DNA of 64,000 nucleotides from assembly GCA_964428355.1 (NCBI GenBank), contig CAYRYU010000001.1, positions 260,060 through 324,059 of the forward strand, written 5' to 3'. Shown one piece after another: positions 18,587 to 27,971 of this stretch. How positions within the stretch are numbered: position 1 is the stretch's first letter; each line of letters opens with the position of its first letter. A model generated the notes under the pieces. That model had not been told where the DNA came from and ran no database searches. It saw only the letters and a program-made list of their open reading frames with translations. A program made the position numbers and the translations under genes. The stretch is from CAYRYU01 sp964428355. Its GTDB lineage: Bacteria; Muiribacteriota; Ozemobacteria; Ozemobacterales; Ozemobacteraceae.

Positions 18587-18641
18587 GGCGTACCCCCTCA
18601 AAAGATTGAATCAGTGGAAGAAAAGATCTCGAAAAGAAGAT

Positions 18642-18671
18642 ATGTTAATCAGGAGTGGCTCCCCGGGTCAA
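18642..18671 (-). promoter_or_regulatory. candidate sigma70-type promoter of the giant lipoprotein gene
   Basis: On the minus strand TTGACC (18671-18666) is separated by 18 nt from TAACAT (18647-18642), 55 nt before the GTG start. The -35 is 5/6 and the -10 is 4/6 of consensus. It would allow transcription independent of the upstream three-gene operon. Confidence 0.5.
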
Positions 18672-18788
18672 TACCTTTTTTTTCACTACAGAGCCGGCGC
18701 TCACAAAGCCTTTGGGAGCCGATCCCCATGGCCGGATCCCTGTACCGGGCAGCCTTTCTCTCAAAAAGGGGTACAAGAAGACAATCAG

Positions 18789-19742
18789 TCACCCGCCACG
18801 GTCTCGGAGGGAGCGAAGAAACTCCTGGATCTCCGTTTCGGGAAGAAATCGCTGGTACCCACGCCGTTCCTGAAGAGATCCGAGCGTTTCCGGGCCACGT
18901 TCCAGGCTACCCATTTGGAGGAAGAGCCGCCGGATTTTTTCCTTCACCTCGAGCGGGAGGTCCTTTCTCACGACGATCGGGTCGGTTGGAAGCCAGTCGG
19001 TCCAGGCGATCACCCGGACATCGGAACCGATCCTCTCCTGGATTTCCGGGGAAAGGACCTCGGTTGGGGTTCCCACCAACAAACTTCCAGAAGCCCACCC
19101 CGGGCTTGATCCGCCAGGATTGTCGATGAAAATTGCCGCGCCATCGACTTTTCCCTCCCGCAGAAGGGCGAGACTGCGGGAATGGTTCCCGGAAAACACG
19201 ATGTCGCTGAAGGATCGGACAGGATCCATGCCCGTCTTCCGGAACAGCCGGGCGGGGTACAGAAACCCGCTCCCCGACAGCCGGTCGACATAAGCGAACC
19301 TTCTCCCCTGGAGGCCCGCCAAATCGGTTATTCCAGAATCCCGAAGGACCACGATCGCTCCCTTGAAAACGGGGCGACCGTTCTGAACGGGACGGCAAAG
19401 AGCCTCGAAACCTTTTGATTCGCCCACCTGCTCGAAAAGCCCGTTGCTGAACCAGGCGACCCTGACCTTGCCGAACTCGAGGAGTTGTACAAGGGAATCG
19501 TAATCGACGGCGATGTTCATCGGAACAGATGCATTCAGATGGAGGGCAAGAAAGTCCATCAGGGGGGCAAAATCCTTCTTCAATTCCTCATCCGGCCTAT
19601 AGGGAAGGATCCCGAAAGGGAGCTCCTCCGCCCCGGAAAATTTCCATTCAACGCGAAGATCGCCCGGGTCCACCGTCGGGGAGAAAAAGGCCCATCCCCC
19701 GATCATCATTACCGCCAGAAAACCCCACAACCATCGCTTCAT
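18789..19742 (-). CDS. PhnD-like periplasmic substrate-binding protein
   Basis: A 317-aa protein of the phosphate/phosphite/phosphonate binding family (PhnD fold). An N-terminal hydrophobic segment (WLWGFLAVMMIGGWAFF) acts as signal peptide or anchor; no lipobox is seen. Family features include an early FGILPYRPDEELKKDFAPL strand-helix, VRVAWFSNG, KGAIVVLRDSGI followed by LAGLQGRRFAYVD, a SGFLYPARLFRK helix, and DGAAIFIDN. No ABC permease or ATPase adjoins. It overlaps the MFS-HEAT gene by 4 nt (ATGA), so the two are translationally coupled. PhnD-like proteins without transporters can act as ligand-sensing subunits; that role here is inference. Confidence 0.8.
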   Translation of the reverse strand: MKRWLWGFLAVMMIGGWAFFSPTVDPGDLRVEWKFSGAEELPFGILPYRPDEELKKDFAPLMDFLALHLNASVPMNIAVDYDSLVQLLEFGKVRVAWFSNGLFEQVGESKGFEALCRPVQNGRPVFKGAIVVLRDSGITDLAGLQGRRFAYVDRLSGSGFLYPARLFRKTGMDPVRSFSDIVFSGNHSRSLALLREGKVDGAAIFIDNPGGSSPGWASGSLLVGTPTEVLSPEIQERIGSDVRVIAWTDWLPTDPIVVRKDLPLEVKEKIRRLFLQMGSLERGPETLGSLQERRGYQRFLPETEIQEFLRSLRDRGG

Positions 19743-22513
19743 TTCATCACCTCCAGGCGGGAAAGCTCGCTCCGCAGTGATTCGAGGTCGGAAGAACCAA
19801 TACCATCCATGCCCAGGGTCGGAACCAGCCCCCGAACCACCCCTGGATTACGACGCCATTCCAGGAGGGGGACAAAGACCGAAACAATCGAATGCGGAAG
19901 AAGTCTTTCGAGCAGTTCGACGGCCACGGACGCCATGAAGGTGTCTTTTCCCTGGACTGCCCGCACGGCATCCAAAAGAGAGGGTGGGTCGTCGGTCAGG
20001 AGAGCGATCCCCGCCGAAAGGTGGAGGAGCTTCGCATTCCAGGACTCGTATTCACCGTGGCCTTCCAATAACGGTTTCCCATTCGCAGGTTCGGGAATCC
20101 GCTTCCTGATCTCCTCGAGAATAACGAAAGCCCGAACCAGAAAGGACAACTTTTTCTGGAAGACCTCGAGAAGGCCGGGGTCGTCGCGATCAAAAAAAAA
20201 CCGTATCAGAGCCATTCCCGCGGGGGGTTCGCGAAAATCCGCGGTCCGAAGATGCTCGAGCAGCGGCGTGGGATCACCCCAGCCGCCCTCTCGGGGAACC
20301 TCGAGGCATTTCTCCACGATCCGGGCGACGACCGGTTCCCCTTCCCCAAGTATTTTCAAGAGATTTCCACGACGCGGCCCGGAGGGAAGCCTGAAAACTT
20401 TCTGCAGGGTTGCCAGGGGGATTCCAAGCCCACTTCCGTGGAGAAGGAAACCGCTTTGTTGCCTTTCCTCCTCGGTCATTCCCCCGAACATTCTCCACAA
20501 GACCTCGGGATCACGCCGGGTGGCCTCTTCCAACGCTTCCGACGCCATGCTCGCGGCTTTCCCGGTCCCTTCCCTGGCTTCACGGGCGAGAAACTCGAGC
20601 GCCGAGGTCGTCCTCAGGGCTCCCAAAGACCGGAAAGCGCACCGGGCAACATCCTCTCCCGGATCGCGGGCAAGCGCGAAAAGCTCTGGTAGGAATTCGG
20701 CCGAACCAAGCCGTCCGATTACCACCGCGGCGGAGGCACGTTCGATGTTGGGTTCCGCCCTAACCATCTGGGCCAGGGCGGCGACGGCGCTTTCGAGGGA
20801 GGAAGTTTCCCAACCATATTTCAGGTAGGCCCACAGGGCATTTCCGCGAACCCTGTGGTTGGGATGTGGGAAAAGCGCAAGGAGGGACTTTTCCTCTCCA
20901 TGGCCCAGCGTTGGGGCGAGGCTTTCGAGGACGTCGGCAAGGACCCGCGGTTCGCGAGGGGTCTCGAGGAAAGAGCGAAGGCATGCCCGTCCTGCCGGAT
21001 GAACAGACAGAAGGCGAATGAGTGCGTTCAGGTTCGCGGGGTCGGATTCGGACTCCAACAAAGGCATCAAGAGGCCTTCCTCCCAGTCCTCGGGGTTGGA
21101 ACCCAGCTGCACGATCGCTTTCCCCCGAACGTCCGGCCGGGGGTCGGAGAAAAGCGTTCGAAGATGCCTTATCCGATCGACCCTGGAAAGAAACCCGAGC
21201 CCTTCGATACCGGCAAGATTTTCCTCAGTGGAACGGGCTTCGAGGGTTGCCTGGATCATCGCTGGGTAGAGGGAAAGGACCCGCGCGTTACGGGTGAGGG
21301 TGAATATGGCGATCCCGGCGATGATCAGGAAGATCCCTCCCACCGGGCCTCCACCAAAATGCTTCCAAACCAGGAGGCCCAGGCCCACGGAAATGATGGT
21401 GCAACTGTCCGCGATATTCAGCCACCGTCTGTAGAATCCACGTGCTTCCTGGGGAAGAGGCTCGAAAAGAAGGACCCAGACCGGGGCCATGAACACGAAG
21501 GTCGATGTTCGGGTCAGAAACTGTGCACCAACCATGGTGGAAAGGGATGGATGAAACCACGCAACGCTCGCGGCCAGGAAAGTGAAAACGGGACGGATTC
21601 CCAGCAGCAGCCCGAGCGGAAGGCGGCTGAAAAGCCATCCTCCCAGGAGGCCCTGGGTCAACAGGACGGAAAGATCGATGGCGGCGTTGACCAGTCCGAG
21701 AAATGAGGCCATCGAGGCGGCATCCGGGAAAAACCGAGGGAGGTTTCCGTTGAACTGGAACTCCACCAGGTTGACGATCAGGCTTCCGAACATCGAGATG
21801 ACGATGACCGCAAGACAATACTTGCGGTAGATTTCCGGGAATGCAGGGGTTTCGGGGTCTCCATTCCCGGTGCGAGGAAGCCCATTTCCGGACGCGGAAA
21901 CCGGCGGTGGTGCCGCTGGCGAAGCAGCTCCCGGAGAGATTTCAACAACCTGCGGGGGCAGAAGGTTCAACGAGAACCGGGCACCCAGGAAGAGAATCGC
22001 GCCGAACAGGAACAACATCGGGAACCCCGTCTGGGCGAGCAGGAATTTTAGGAACAACCCCGCCATGATGGATCCGATGGTTCCCAACGCCATAATCACC
22101 GGAAGGCCCCGTTTGGCGTCACGCAGCAAGAGAATCTGTCCCGAAAGATCGAAGAAGGCCTGGGCGGAATGGAGATCGAAGCAACGGAACCCGACCAGGG
22201 CGGCGAAGATCAGAAGCCCGCTCTGCTTTTCACCGAAAATGGCGAACGCGAAGGCAAGAAGGGCGAACCCCGGAAGCGCACCGGAGAGGAACCCGCGGCC
22301 CTTCAATCGAGCATGGGGAAGCATCATCAGCTGGGTTACGATGAAAAGGGCGGGAAAGCAGACGAAATACCAGGGCCACCCCCCGGGTCCGTATTCCGAC
22401 AGGAAAAGCGAAGAGAATGCGAGCACCATGATGGTGACCGCACTTTTCTGGCAGAAGAAAAGCAGGGCGAGAACCCGAAAACCGGGAACCCTGCTCACTC
22501 CTGACGGTTCCAT
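19739..22513 (-). CDS. MFS-like membrane domain fused to HEAT repeats
   Basis: A 924-aa protein. Residues about 10-425 contain some twelve hydrophobic segments in two halves with a Pro/Ala-rich central loop (about 198-225), as in MFS or ATP/ADP-translocase-like carriers. Residues about 440-920 are a cytosolic alpha-solenoid with HEAT/PBS-lyase-type repeats (DVRGKAIVQLG, HRVRGNALWAYLKYG, ASAAVVIGRLG, VARCAFRSLGAL). The start overlaps the dCache-HAMP gene by 19 nt; ATG at 22513 has GGAAG upstream, and a GTG 15 nt further in is an alternative. The PhnD-like gene overlaps its end. Carrier-HEAT fusions occur in scattered bacteria with unknown substrates. I cannot say whether it transports or only senses. 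Confidence 0.75.
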   Translation of the reverse strand: MEPSGVSRVPGFRVLALLFFCQKSAVTIMVLAFSSLFLSEYGPGGWPWYFVCFPALFIVTQLMMLPHARLKGRGFLSGALPGFALLAFAFAIFGEKQSGLLIFAALVGFRCFDLHSAQAFFDLSGQILLLRDAKRGLPVIMALGTIGSIMAGLFLKFLLAQTGFPMLFLFGAILFLGARFSLNLLPPQVVEISPGAASPAAPPPVSASGNGLPRTGNGDPETPAFPEIYRKYCLAVIVISMFGSLIVNLVEFQFNGNLPRFFPDAASMASFLGLVNAAIDLSVLLTQGLLGGWLFSRLPLGLLLGIRPVFTFLAASVAWFHPSLSTMVGAQFLTRTSTFVFMAPVWVLLFEPLPQEARGFYRRWLNIADSCTIISVGLGLLVWKHFGGGPVGGIFLIIAGIAIFTLTRNARVLSLYPAMIQATLEARSTEENLAGIEGLGFLSRVDRIRHLRTLFSDPRPDVRGKAIVQLGSNPEDWEEGLLMPLLESESDPANLNALIRLLSVHPAGRACLRSFLETPREPRVLADVLESLAPTLGHGEEKSLLALFPHPNHRVRGNALWAYLKYGWETSSLESAVAALAQMVRAEPNIERASAAVVIGRLGSAEFLPELFALARDPGEDVARCAFRSLGALRTTSALEFLAREAREGTGKAASMASEALEEATRRDPEVLWRMFGGMTEEERQQSGFLLHGSGLGIPLATLQKVFRLPSGPRRGNLLKILGEGEPVVARIVEKCLEVPREGGWGDPTPLLEHLRTADFREPPAGMALIRFFFDRDDPGLLEVFQKKLSFLVRAFVILEEIRKRIPEPANGKPLLEGHGEYESWNAKLLHLSAGIALLTDDPPSLLDAVRAVQGKDTFMASVAVELLERLLPHSIVSVFVPLLEWRRNPGVVRGLVPTLGMDGIGSSDLESLRSELSRLEVMK

Positions 22514-23634
22514 TTTCGCTTCCAGAGCTCATCGATCATCCGGTTCCGCTCCAGCCTTTCGGTCATGTTGTTGAGAGCCCGGCAGGCCTCCCCAAGCTCG
22601 TCGTCGGATGGGTTTTCAACCCTCCAGGAAAGAACCCCCTCGCCAATTTTGCGAATTCCTTCGATCAGGAAAAAGATCTGTTCGATCAGCCGGTCCGCGA
22701 GCAGGAGGGCAGCCACAGCGGCCAACAAAAGCGAGAACACCCCGAAGGCCACCACTCCCAGAGTGAACTCGTTTACAACGGAAGCGATTGCGCTCCGGGG
22801 AAACCCAACCAGAAGGAACCCCTGGAGAGTGGGTATTGATTCCAGTGAGAGGAGATACTCCTTGTCTCCCAGAGTGGTCCATGTCGAATTTCCCCCGGAA
22901 GGACCACCTTCATTGACTTGAATGACCGCAGCGCTGAGATCACGCGGAAGGTCCGACCCCAGCCGGGCAAGGATGTTCCCTGCCCGGTCGGCAAGGATTA
23001 GGAACCCGTTCCCGCAGGAAAACCCCTGCAGGATCTCTTGCAGGGCTGCCCCGTTGACATGCATACCGATGCTCAGGACTCCGATCACCTGCCTGGGGTC
23101 GTCCAGAGCCCGTATCGGAACCTTCATGACTATCGTCGGCCCTTGTCGGAGGGAGTCCAGGCGCTCGGATACCGCCATCTCGTTGGTCGAAAGAACCTGT
23201 TGAAAGGCCTTCTGGAGTGGAGCGAACTTTTCCCCCGGCTTCATCAGGTTCCGCCCGATGAGGCCCTCGGCGGCGGATGAGTCGTGCCGGTCGGCGGCAG
23301 AAATCACCTTTCCCTGCAGGTCATAGACGATCGCATTGAGGAAAAGGGGGTTCTGCCTGAGAAACGGTTGCAAGACCTCGGACTGTTTCCGATGATCGGG
23401 ATACTGGAGGTTGGGGTGGTCTGCCACCGAGAAGAGCTGTTTCCTGATTTCATCGAACTTGAGGGCAAGCCCCTGGCGGATGGCATCCCCGAAAAGCTTC
23501 TGGTTCTGGATGAGCTGCCCGGCAAGAACGCTCCTCAACCGCGTTATCACGAAGAAACCCATCACCGAAGCGCCCAGGAGCGCCGCGAGACATACGATGA
23601 ACACCATCTGGTGCCGGATCTTCCGGAATGGCAT
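22495..23634 (-). CDS. dCache-HAMP membrane sensor without an output domain
   Basis: A 379-aa protein with the start at 23634 preceded by GGGAG. TM1 lies at about 9-31. A double-Cache periplasmic domain follows at about 35-280 (NAIVYDLQGKVISAAD, VPIRALDDPRQVIGVLSIGM, FLILADRAGNILARLG). TM2 is at about 283-306 and a HAMP linker at about 306-362 (ADRLIEQIFFLIEGIRKIGEG, DELGEACRALNNM). The protein stops about 15 residues later (MIDELWKRKWNRQE): no kinase, methyl-accepting, GGDEF or cyclase domain follows. The start of the MFS-HEAT gene lies inside its last codons, so the pair is coupled. It may pass signals by contact with that neighbour. Confidence 0.85.
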   Translation of the reverse strand: MPFRKIRHQMVFIVCLAALLGASVMGFFVITRLRSVLAGQLIQNQKLFGDAIRQGLALKFDEIRKQLFSVADHPNLQYPDHRKQSEVLQPFLRQNPLFLNAIVYDLQGKVISAADRHDSSAAEGLIGRNLMKPGEKFAPLQKAFQQVLSTNEMAVSERLDSLRQGPTIVMKVPIRALDDPRQVIGVLSIGMHVNGAALQEILQGFSCGNGFLILADRAGNILARLGSDLPRDLSAAVIQVNEGGPSGGNSTWTTLGDKEYLLSLESIPTLQGFLLVGFPRSAIASVVNEFTLGVVAFGVFSLLLAAVAALLLADRLIEQIFFLIEGIRKIGEGVLSWRVENPSDDELGEACRALNNMTERLERNRMIDELWKRKWNRQE

Positions 23635-23676
23635 GTTCTTCTCCCCCGCCGGCGTTTTGCGGTCACCGGCAGGGGA

Positions 23677-23706
23677 ATTTAACCATCAAGAGTCTGTCCG
23701 ATGCAA
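23677..23706 (-). promoter_or_regulatory. candidate promoter of the dCache / MFS-HEAT / PhnD operon
   Basis: On the minus strand TTGCAT (23706-23701) and TTAAAT (23682-23677) are 18 nt apart, 42 nt before the dCache-HAMP start. A GC-rich hairpin (CCTCC/GGAGG, 23731-23748) just after the preceding stop could end transcription of the upstream lipoprotein gene. Both signals are moderate. Confidence 0.35.
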
Positions 23707-23749
23707 GCCGAACCTGCCGGGGTAGCTGAACCTCCTCCCGGGTGGAGGC

Positions 23750-26700
23750 TTAAGGTGCTCCGGTCACGAAACCCCACATTTTCTGGGATTGGAGAGAGTT
23801 CCCCGCCAGATCTTTCAACCCCGTCTTCAAGGTTGCAAGATGTCCCGAGAAGGGGGGGAGGAAGCTGTCCGGAACGAAGGTGGCGATTCTTTGATTCTGG
23901 CTGTAGATTACTGTCCCGCTGATGGGGGTTGTCCCGCTCGCAAGGGTGATGTTGATGGAGTTGAGGGTTGCAGCGTCCATCGCCTCGCTGAAAGTAATCG
24001 TCAGGGAAGTGGAGACCGGAACCCCCATGGAATTCTCGGGAGGGACAACGCTCAGCACGGTCGGTGGGGTGGTATCCGCTTCATTGGTGGTTGTGAAACT
24101 CCAGGTCTTGCCAGCCTGGAGCGAATTTCCCGCCAGGTCTCTCAAAAGAGTATTCACGGCAAAGGTATAGGTCGTTCCCCTTTGGAGAGGGGAGTTCGGT
24201 GAGAAAACCGCGGCACGGAGATCCCCGGGGATGGAGATTGTCCCGGGAACTGCCGTCGCACCCTGCGAAAGGGAGAGGTTGAAGTTGGTAATGGTCGACG
24301 AATCCATCCTTTCGCTGAAGTGGACAACGATCTGGGCCTCCTGGGGAACTCCGGTCGCATCTTCGACGGGAGTCACATCAACGATGAAAGGTTGGGTGGT
24401 GTCGGGAACGGAAGTGGTCGTGAACTGCCAGGTCTTCCTGACACCCATCCGATTTCCCGCCACATCCTTGACTTCACTTTCAACAACCGCGGTATAGTCC
24501 GTTCCCGGAGTGATCTCCTGGAGAGGAGTGATCGTGGCAACCATCGCTCCGGGGCCCGCGAGGACCGAAGCGGAAAGTTTGGTGGTCCCCTGGTAGAGGC
24601 CAATGTTTCCGGAATGAATGGTCGAAGGGTCCATCGATTCGTTGAAGACAACGGTCATCTGGAAATCCAGGGGGACATTGGTCTCATTTTCGGTGGGCCT
24701 GACGAAAAAGACGGATGGGGGAGTGGTATCTGCAGTGGGAGTCGTGGTGAACGTCCAGTTCTTGGCAGATGCGAGCGCGTTCCCTGCCGCGTCCCTGACC
24801 CCGGTTGTGACGACTCCCGTGTAAACTGTACTGGTTGCAAGAGCGGCACCCGGGGTGAAAATCGCGTAGCGGTTGTCGGGGCTTGGAGTTACCGCACCAA
24901 GGACGGGGACGCCGCCGTTCATCAACCGGATGTTCATGGGGTTGATGGTCGCCGGATCCATTGGCTCGCTGAAGGTAACGACCAGGAAAACGCTGGTAAG
25001 GACTCCGGTCGCGTTCTCCGCCGGGTTGACGGAGATGATGGTCGGAGGAGTGGTGTCGACTCCCCCCACAGTGGTAAAGGACCAGACCCTCGCCTGAGCG
25101 AGCGCGTTGCCAGCCAGGTCCCTTGCGCCAGTCGTGAGGAGGGCGGTGAGGGTCGTTCCCAGGGGAAGGCTTCCACTCGATGTGAACCTTGCGATCAAAC
25201 CGTCGCCCGTAAGGGAAACCGTTCCGGGAAGAGGTGTCGTCCCGCTCGAAAGGGTGAAGGTCGTCGGGTTGATCGATCCGGGGTCCATGGCCTCGTTGAA
25301 GGTGGCGGCAATGATGGCCGTGGTCGCCACATTCGTCGAATTCTCGGGAGGATTGACCGCGAGGATGGTGGGCGGGGTGGTATCAACTGCGGAAGTCGTT
25401 TTGAAGGACCACACCCGCGTCGTCTGGAGACCATTCCCCGACAGATCCTTGACACCGGTGGTCACCTGGGCGGTCAAGTTCGATCCGAGGGGAAGGCCTC
25501 CGGTGGGTGAGAACCTCGCGATCCTGCCGTCACCGGAAAGGTTGACCGTACCCTGAAGGGAGGTACTCCCGCTGGAAAGCGTGAATGTTGTGGCGTTGAC
25601 GGTTCCGGGGTCCATGGGTTCGTCAAAGGTCGCCGCGATGAAGGCGCTTGTCGCAACGTTCGTCGAACCATCCGGGGGGGCGACCGCCAGGATGGTCGGG
25701 GGAGTGGTATCCGGAGCGGCGGAGGTGGTAAAGGACCAGGTCCGCGCAGACTGGAGGTTGTTTCCGGCGAGATCCCTGACTCCCGTCGTGACCTGGGCGG
25801 TGATGAGGCTTCCCGGCGGAAGCGCCGCAGCGGGCCGGAAAACGGCTATCCGCGGATCGGATTCGAGGGAAACGGTTCCAGAGATTCCTGTTCCACCGCT
25901 TGCAAGGGTGATCGTTGTCACGNNNNNNNNNNNNNNNNNNNNNNNNNNNNNNNNNNNNNNNNNNNNNNNNNNNNNNNNNNNNNNNNNNNNNNNNNNNNNN
26001 NNNNNNNNNNNNNNNNNNNNNNGCCAGCGAAAAGGTCGCGGTGGAGAGGGAGTTGGGGTCGATCGCCTCGGAAAAGGTGACGGAGACTTTCGAATTGAGA
26101 GTAACTCCGATGGCGTTTTCCGCGGGGTAAACCCCGGAAATGGTGGGGGGAACAAGATCGCCGCCTTCGGCCGCGGTCGTGAAATTCCATGTGAATTCCT
26201 GGCCCATGGCGGTTCCCTGGGCGTCCCGCACCCCGGCCAGGACGTGAACCGCGTAAAGGGTTTCCCGGGCCAGGGGTGAGGAAGGCCGGAAAGAAACCGT
26301 GGTATTGTTCGGGAAGATGGTGAATATCAAGGGGATGGTCAATCCCTGGGTCGTCACCTGAATGTTCGTTCCGGTCAGGGTCAGAGGATCCATAGCTTCA
26401 CTGAAGGTGACCCATAGGGAAGCATCGGGTCCAACGTCGACCGCGTTGGCGGCGGGAAAGAACCCGGTAACCGAGGGTGCCCCCGATACCCCGCCTCCAC
26501 CGATGCTCACCTGCACCGATATCCGGCTCTTCAGGCCCGTCGAGTCGCTGGCGATGAAGCTGATTGTCGCCACACCCGCCTGATCAGGGGCAAACCAGGT
26601 CACGGAGAGATTTCCCGAGGGAGGGGTGACGGATCCAAGAGTGGTTTCCCAACCGATAGTCAGGGCCTGGGACTCGGCATCCTGAGCGGTGGCGGTGAGT

Positions 26701-27452
26701 TGGACGGTTCCTCCGGGAGAAACCTGGAGCGCAGAAGCGCTCAGGGAGACCAGCGGAGGGTGATTCGTCTCCCCCGTTGGTGCCAGGGTGGTTTCCAGGA
26801 TGGAAGGGGTGGAAAACGGCATCGGGACTTCCATCGATACCGTCTGGAAACCCGTGGCCTGGAGGCTCAGGGTACCGTTCTGACCGACCGGGATCTTCGG
26901 GGAGGTAAACTCTCCGTTGGAATTGGTGCTGACGGACTCACCCCAAAGGGAAACGGTTGCATTGGGGATCGGGTTGTTCATGGGATCCCTGAGGGTCCCG
27001 AGGAGGGCTCCGGTTGCTTCGGCAAGAACAAGCATGCCGGTCTTTCCCTCGGGTGAGCTATCGGAAACTGAAACGATTCCCGACCGGGCCTTGTAAACCG
27101 GTGCGGAACCGAGGCGGGCGATGACCCTGTGGGAGCCGGGGGGGACCGGGCCGAGAACGAAAGCCCCGTTCGCTCCGGAGGAGGCCCGGATGCCGGGGTT
27201 CGATTCGAGAAAAACCTCCGCTCCGGAAATCCCGGATGCGGGAAGGACCGAGGCCATCGCATCGTTTCCCGTCCCCGAAGAGGAATAGATGTTCCCGGTG
27301 ATTCTCAAGGAGGCGGTAAGGGAGGTTGAAGAGGCCCCGGGCAGAGGATCGTCACCTGCCCCGCCGCTGCATCCAAGGCCCCAGGCCAGTACAACGAGGG
27401 CAAAAAGGAGCCCTGCTCCTTTTGAAACACTCATCTTGGATATGTTCGACAT
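23750..27452 (-). CDS. large Big_5 Ig-like repeat lipoprotein, interrupted by an assembly gap
   Basis: The start at 27452 has GGAGG 7 nt upstream. A signal peptide ends in a lipobox-like WGLGC. Then come two CnaB-like folds (NGAFVLGPVPPGSHRV, NPIPNATVSLWGES), a PKD-like domain (HPPLVSLSASALQVSPGG) and Big_5 Ig-like repeats (typical DTTPPTILAVNP, ATFNEAMDPG, TGVRDLAGN). Two repeats are visible before the N-run, a partial one after it, then six full ones to the stop. The two parts are in different frames across the 100 N, as expected if the true gap length differs from 100. Coding is otherwise continuous, so I treat it as one gene rather than a frameshift. It lacks the Kelch end of its larger relative at 10193-18586. 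Confidence 0.85.
25923..26022. other. assembly gap of 100 N in tandem Ig-like repeats
   Basis: Exactly 100 N is the conventional placeholder for a gap of unknown size. Flanking coding frames disagree, so the real length is not 100 in frame. Tandem repeats here may have been collapsed. Confidence 0.97.
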
Positions 27453-27971
27453 GGTAATCCTCCCCAGGCGCAACTTCCGCCGACCGGCACCAATGCCCAG
27501 ACCCTTCTCATGCCCATGCAAAGCCTGACAGACGCATCCCGGGCCCGCTTGGGGCGGTGAAGCCACCGGTTCCTCGGTCGAAGCCGGGCCCGCTTCGGCC
27601 CGGTCAACAGACATCATACTTTGGAGGTTCCGAAACCGTCAACCTGAATCGGACCCGGCTTTCCCCGTCTTGGAGTGGGTTGCAACGATCGCGAAACGCG
27701 AGTAGCGCATCGAATCGGGGATCAATGGGATCGAGGAATCCCGATAAAATTGTTCAACGCCCCCTTCCATCCAACCGTTTTATTGTTCGAAAGGTTTCCA
27801 CGGGGCGATCAAGAAAAAACGGATCGTGGAAACCACCCGAAAGAAGGAAGTATCGAGTATACCCCGGGAACTCCCCCGCGGCGGAGTCCCCCAAGGTGAA
27901 AACTTCCCTTTCGCGGGAGAGTGGCTTCCACCCTCTCTCAGCCCTTATTCAAGAACGACAGGAGCTTTGTA
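27453..27971. other. 519-bp divergent intergenic region
   Basis: It separates the minus-strand lipoprotein gene from the plus-strand secreted-protein gene. A very GC-rich hairpin (CCGGGCC / GGCCCGG around CGCTTC, about 27583-27604) and a near-repeat of CGGGCCCGCTT at 27539 lie on the lipoprotein side. An A/T-richer stretch at 27740-27830 is the likely promoter zone for one or both genes, but no hexamer pair stands out. No small reading frame has a ribosome site. Confidence 0.6.

Noticed and set aside
23750..27452. A frameshifted pseudogene at the N-run
   Set aside because: The frame change coincides exactly with 100 N; repeats continue in frame on both sides, so an unsized gap explains it.
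27470..27610. Possible c-di-GMP (GEMM) riboswitch upstream of the lipoprotein gene, prompted by GCAAAGCCT
   Set aside because: The match is on the plus strand, away from the lipoprotein gene, and the other conserved GEMM blocks and pairing are absent.
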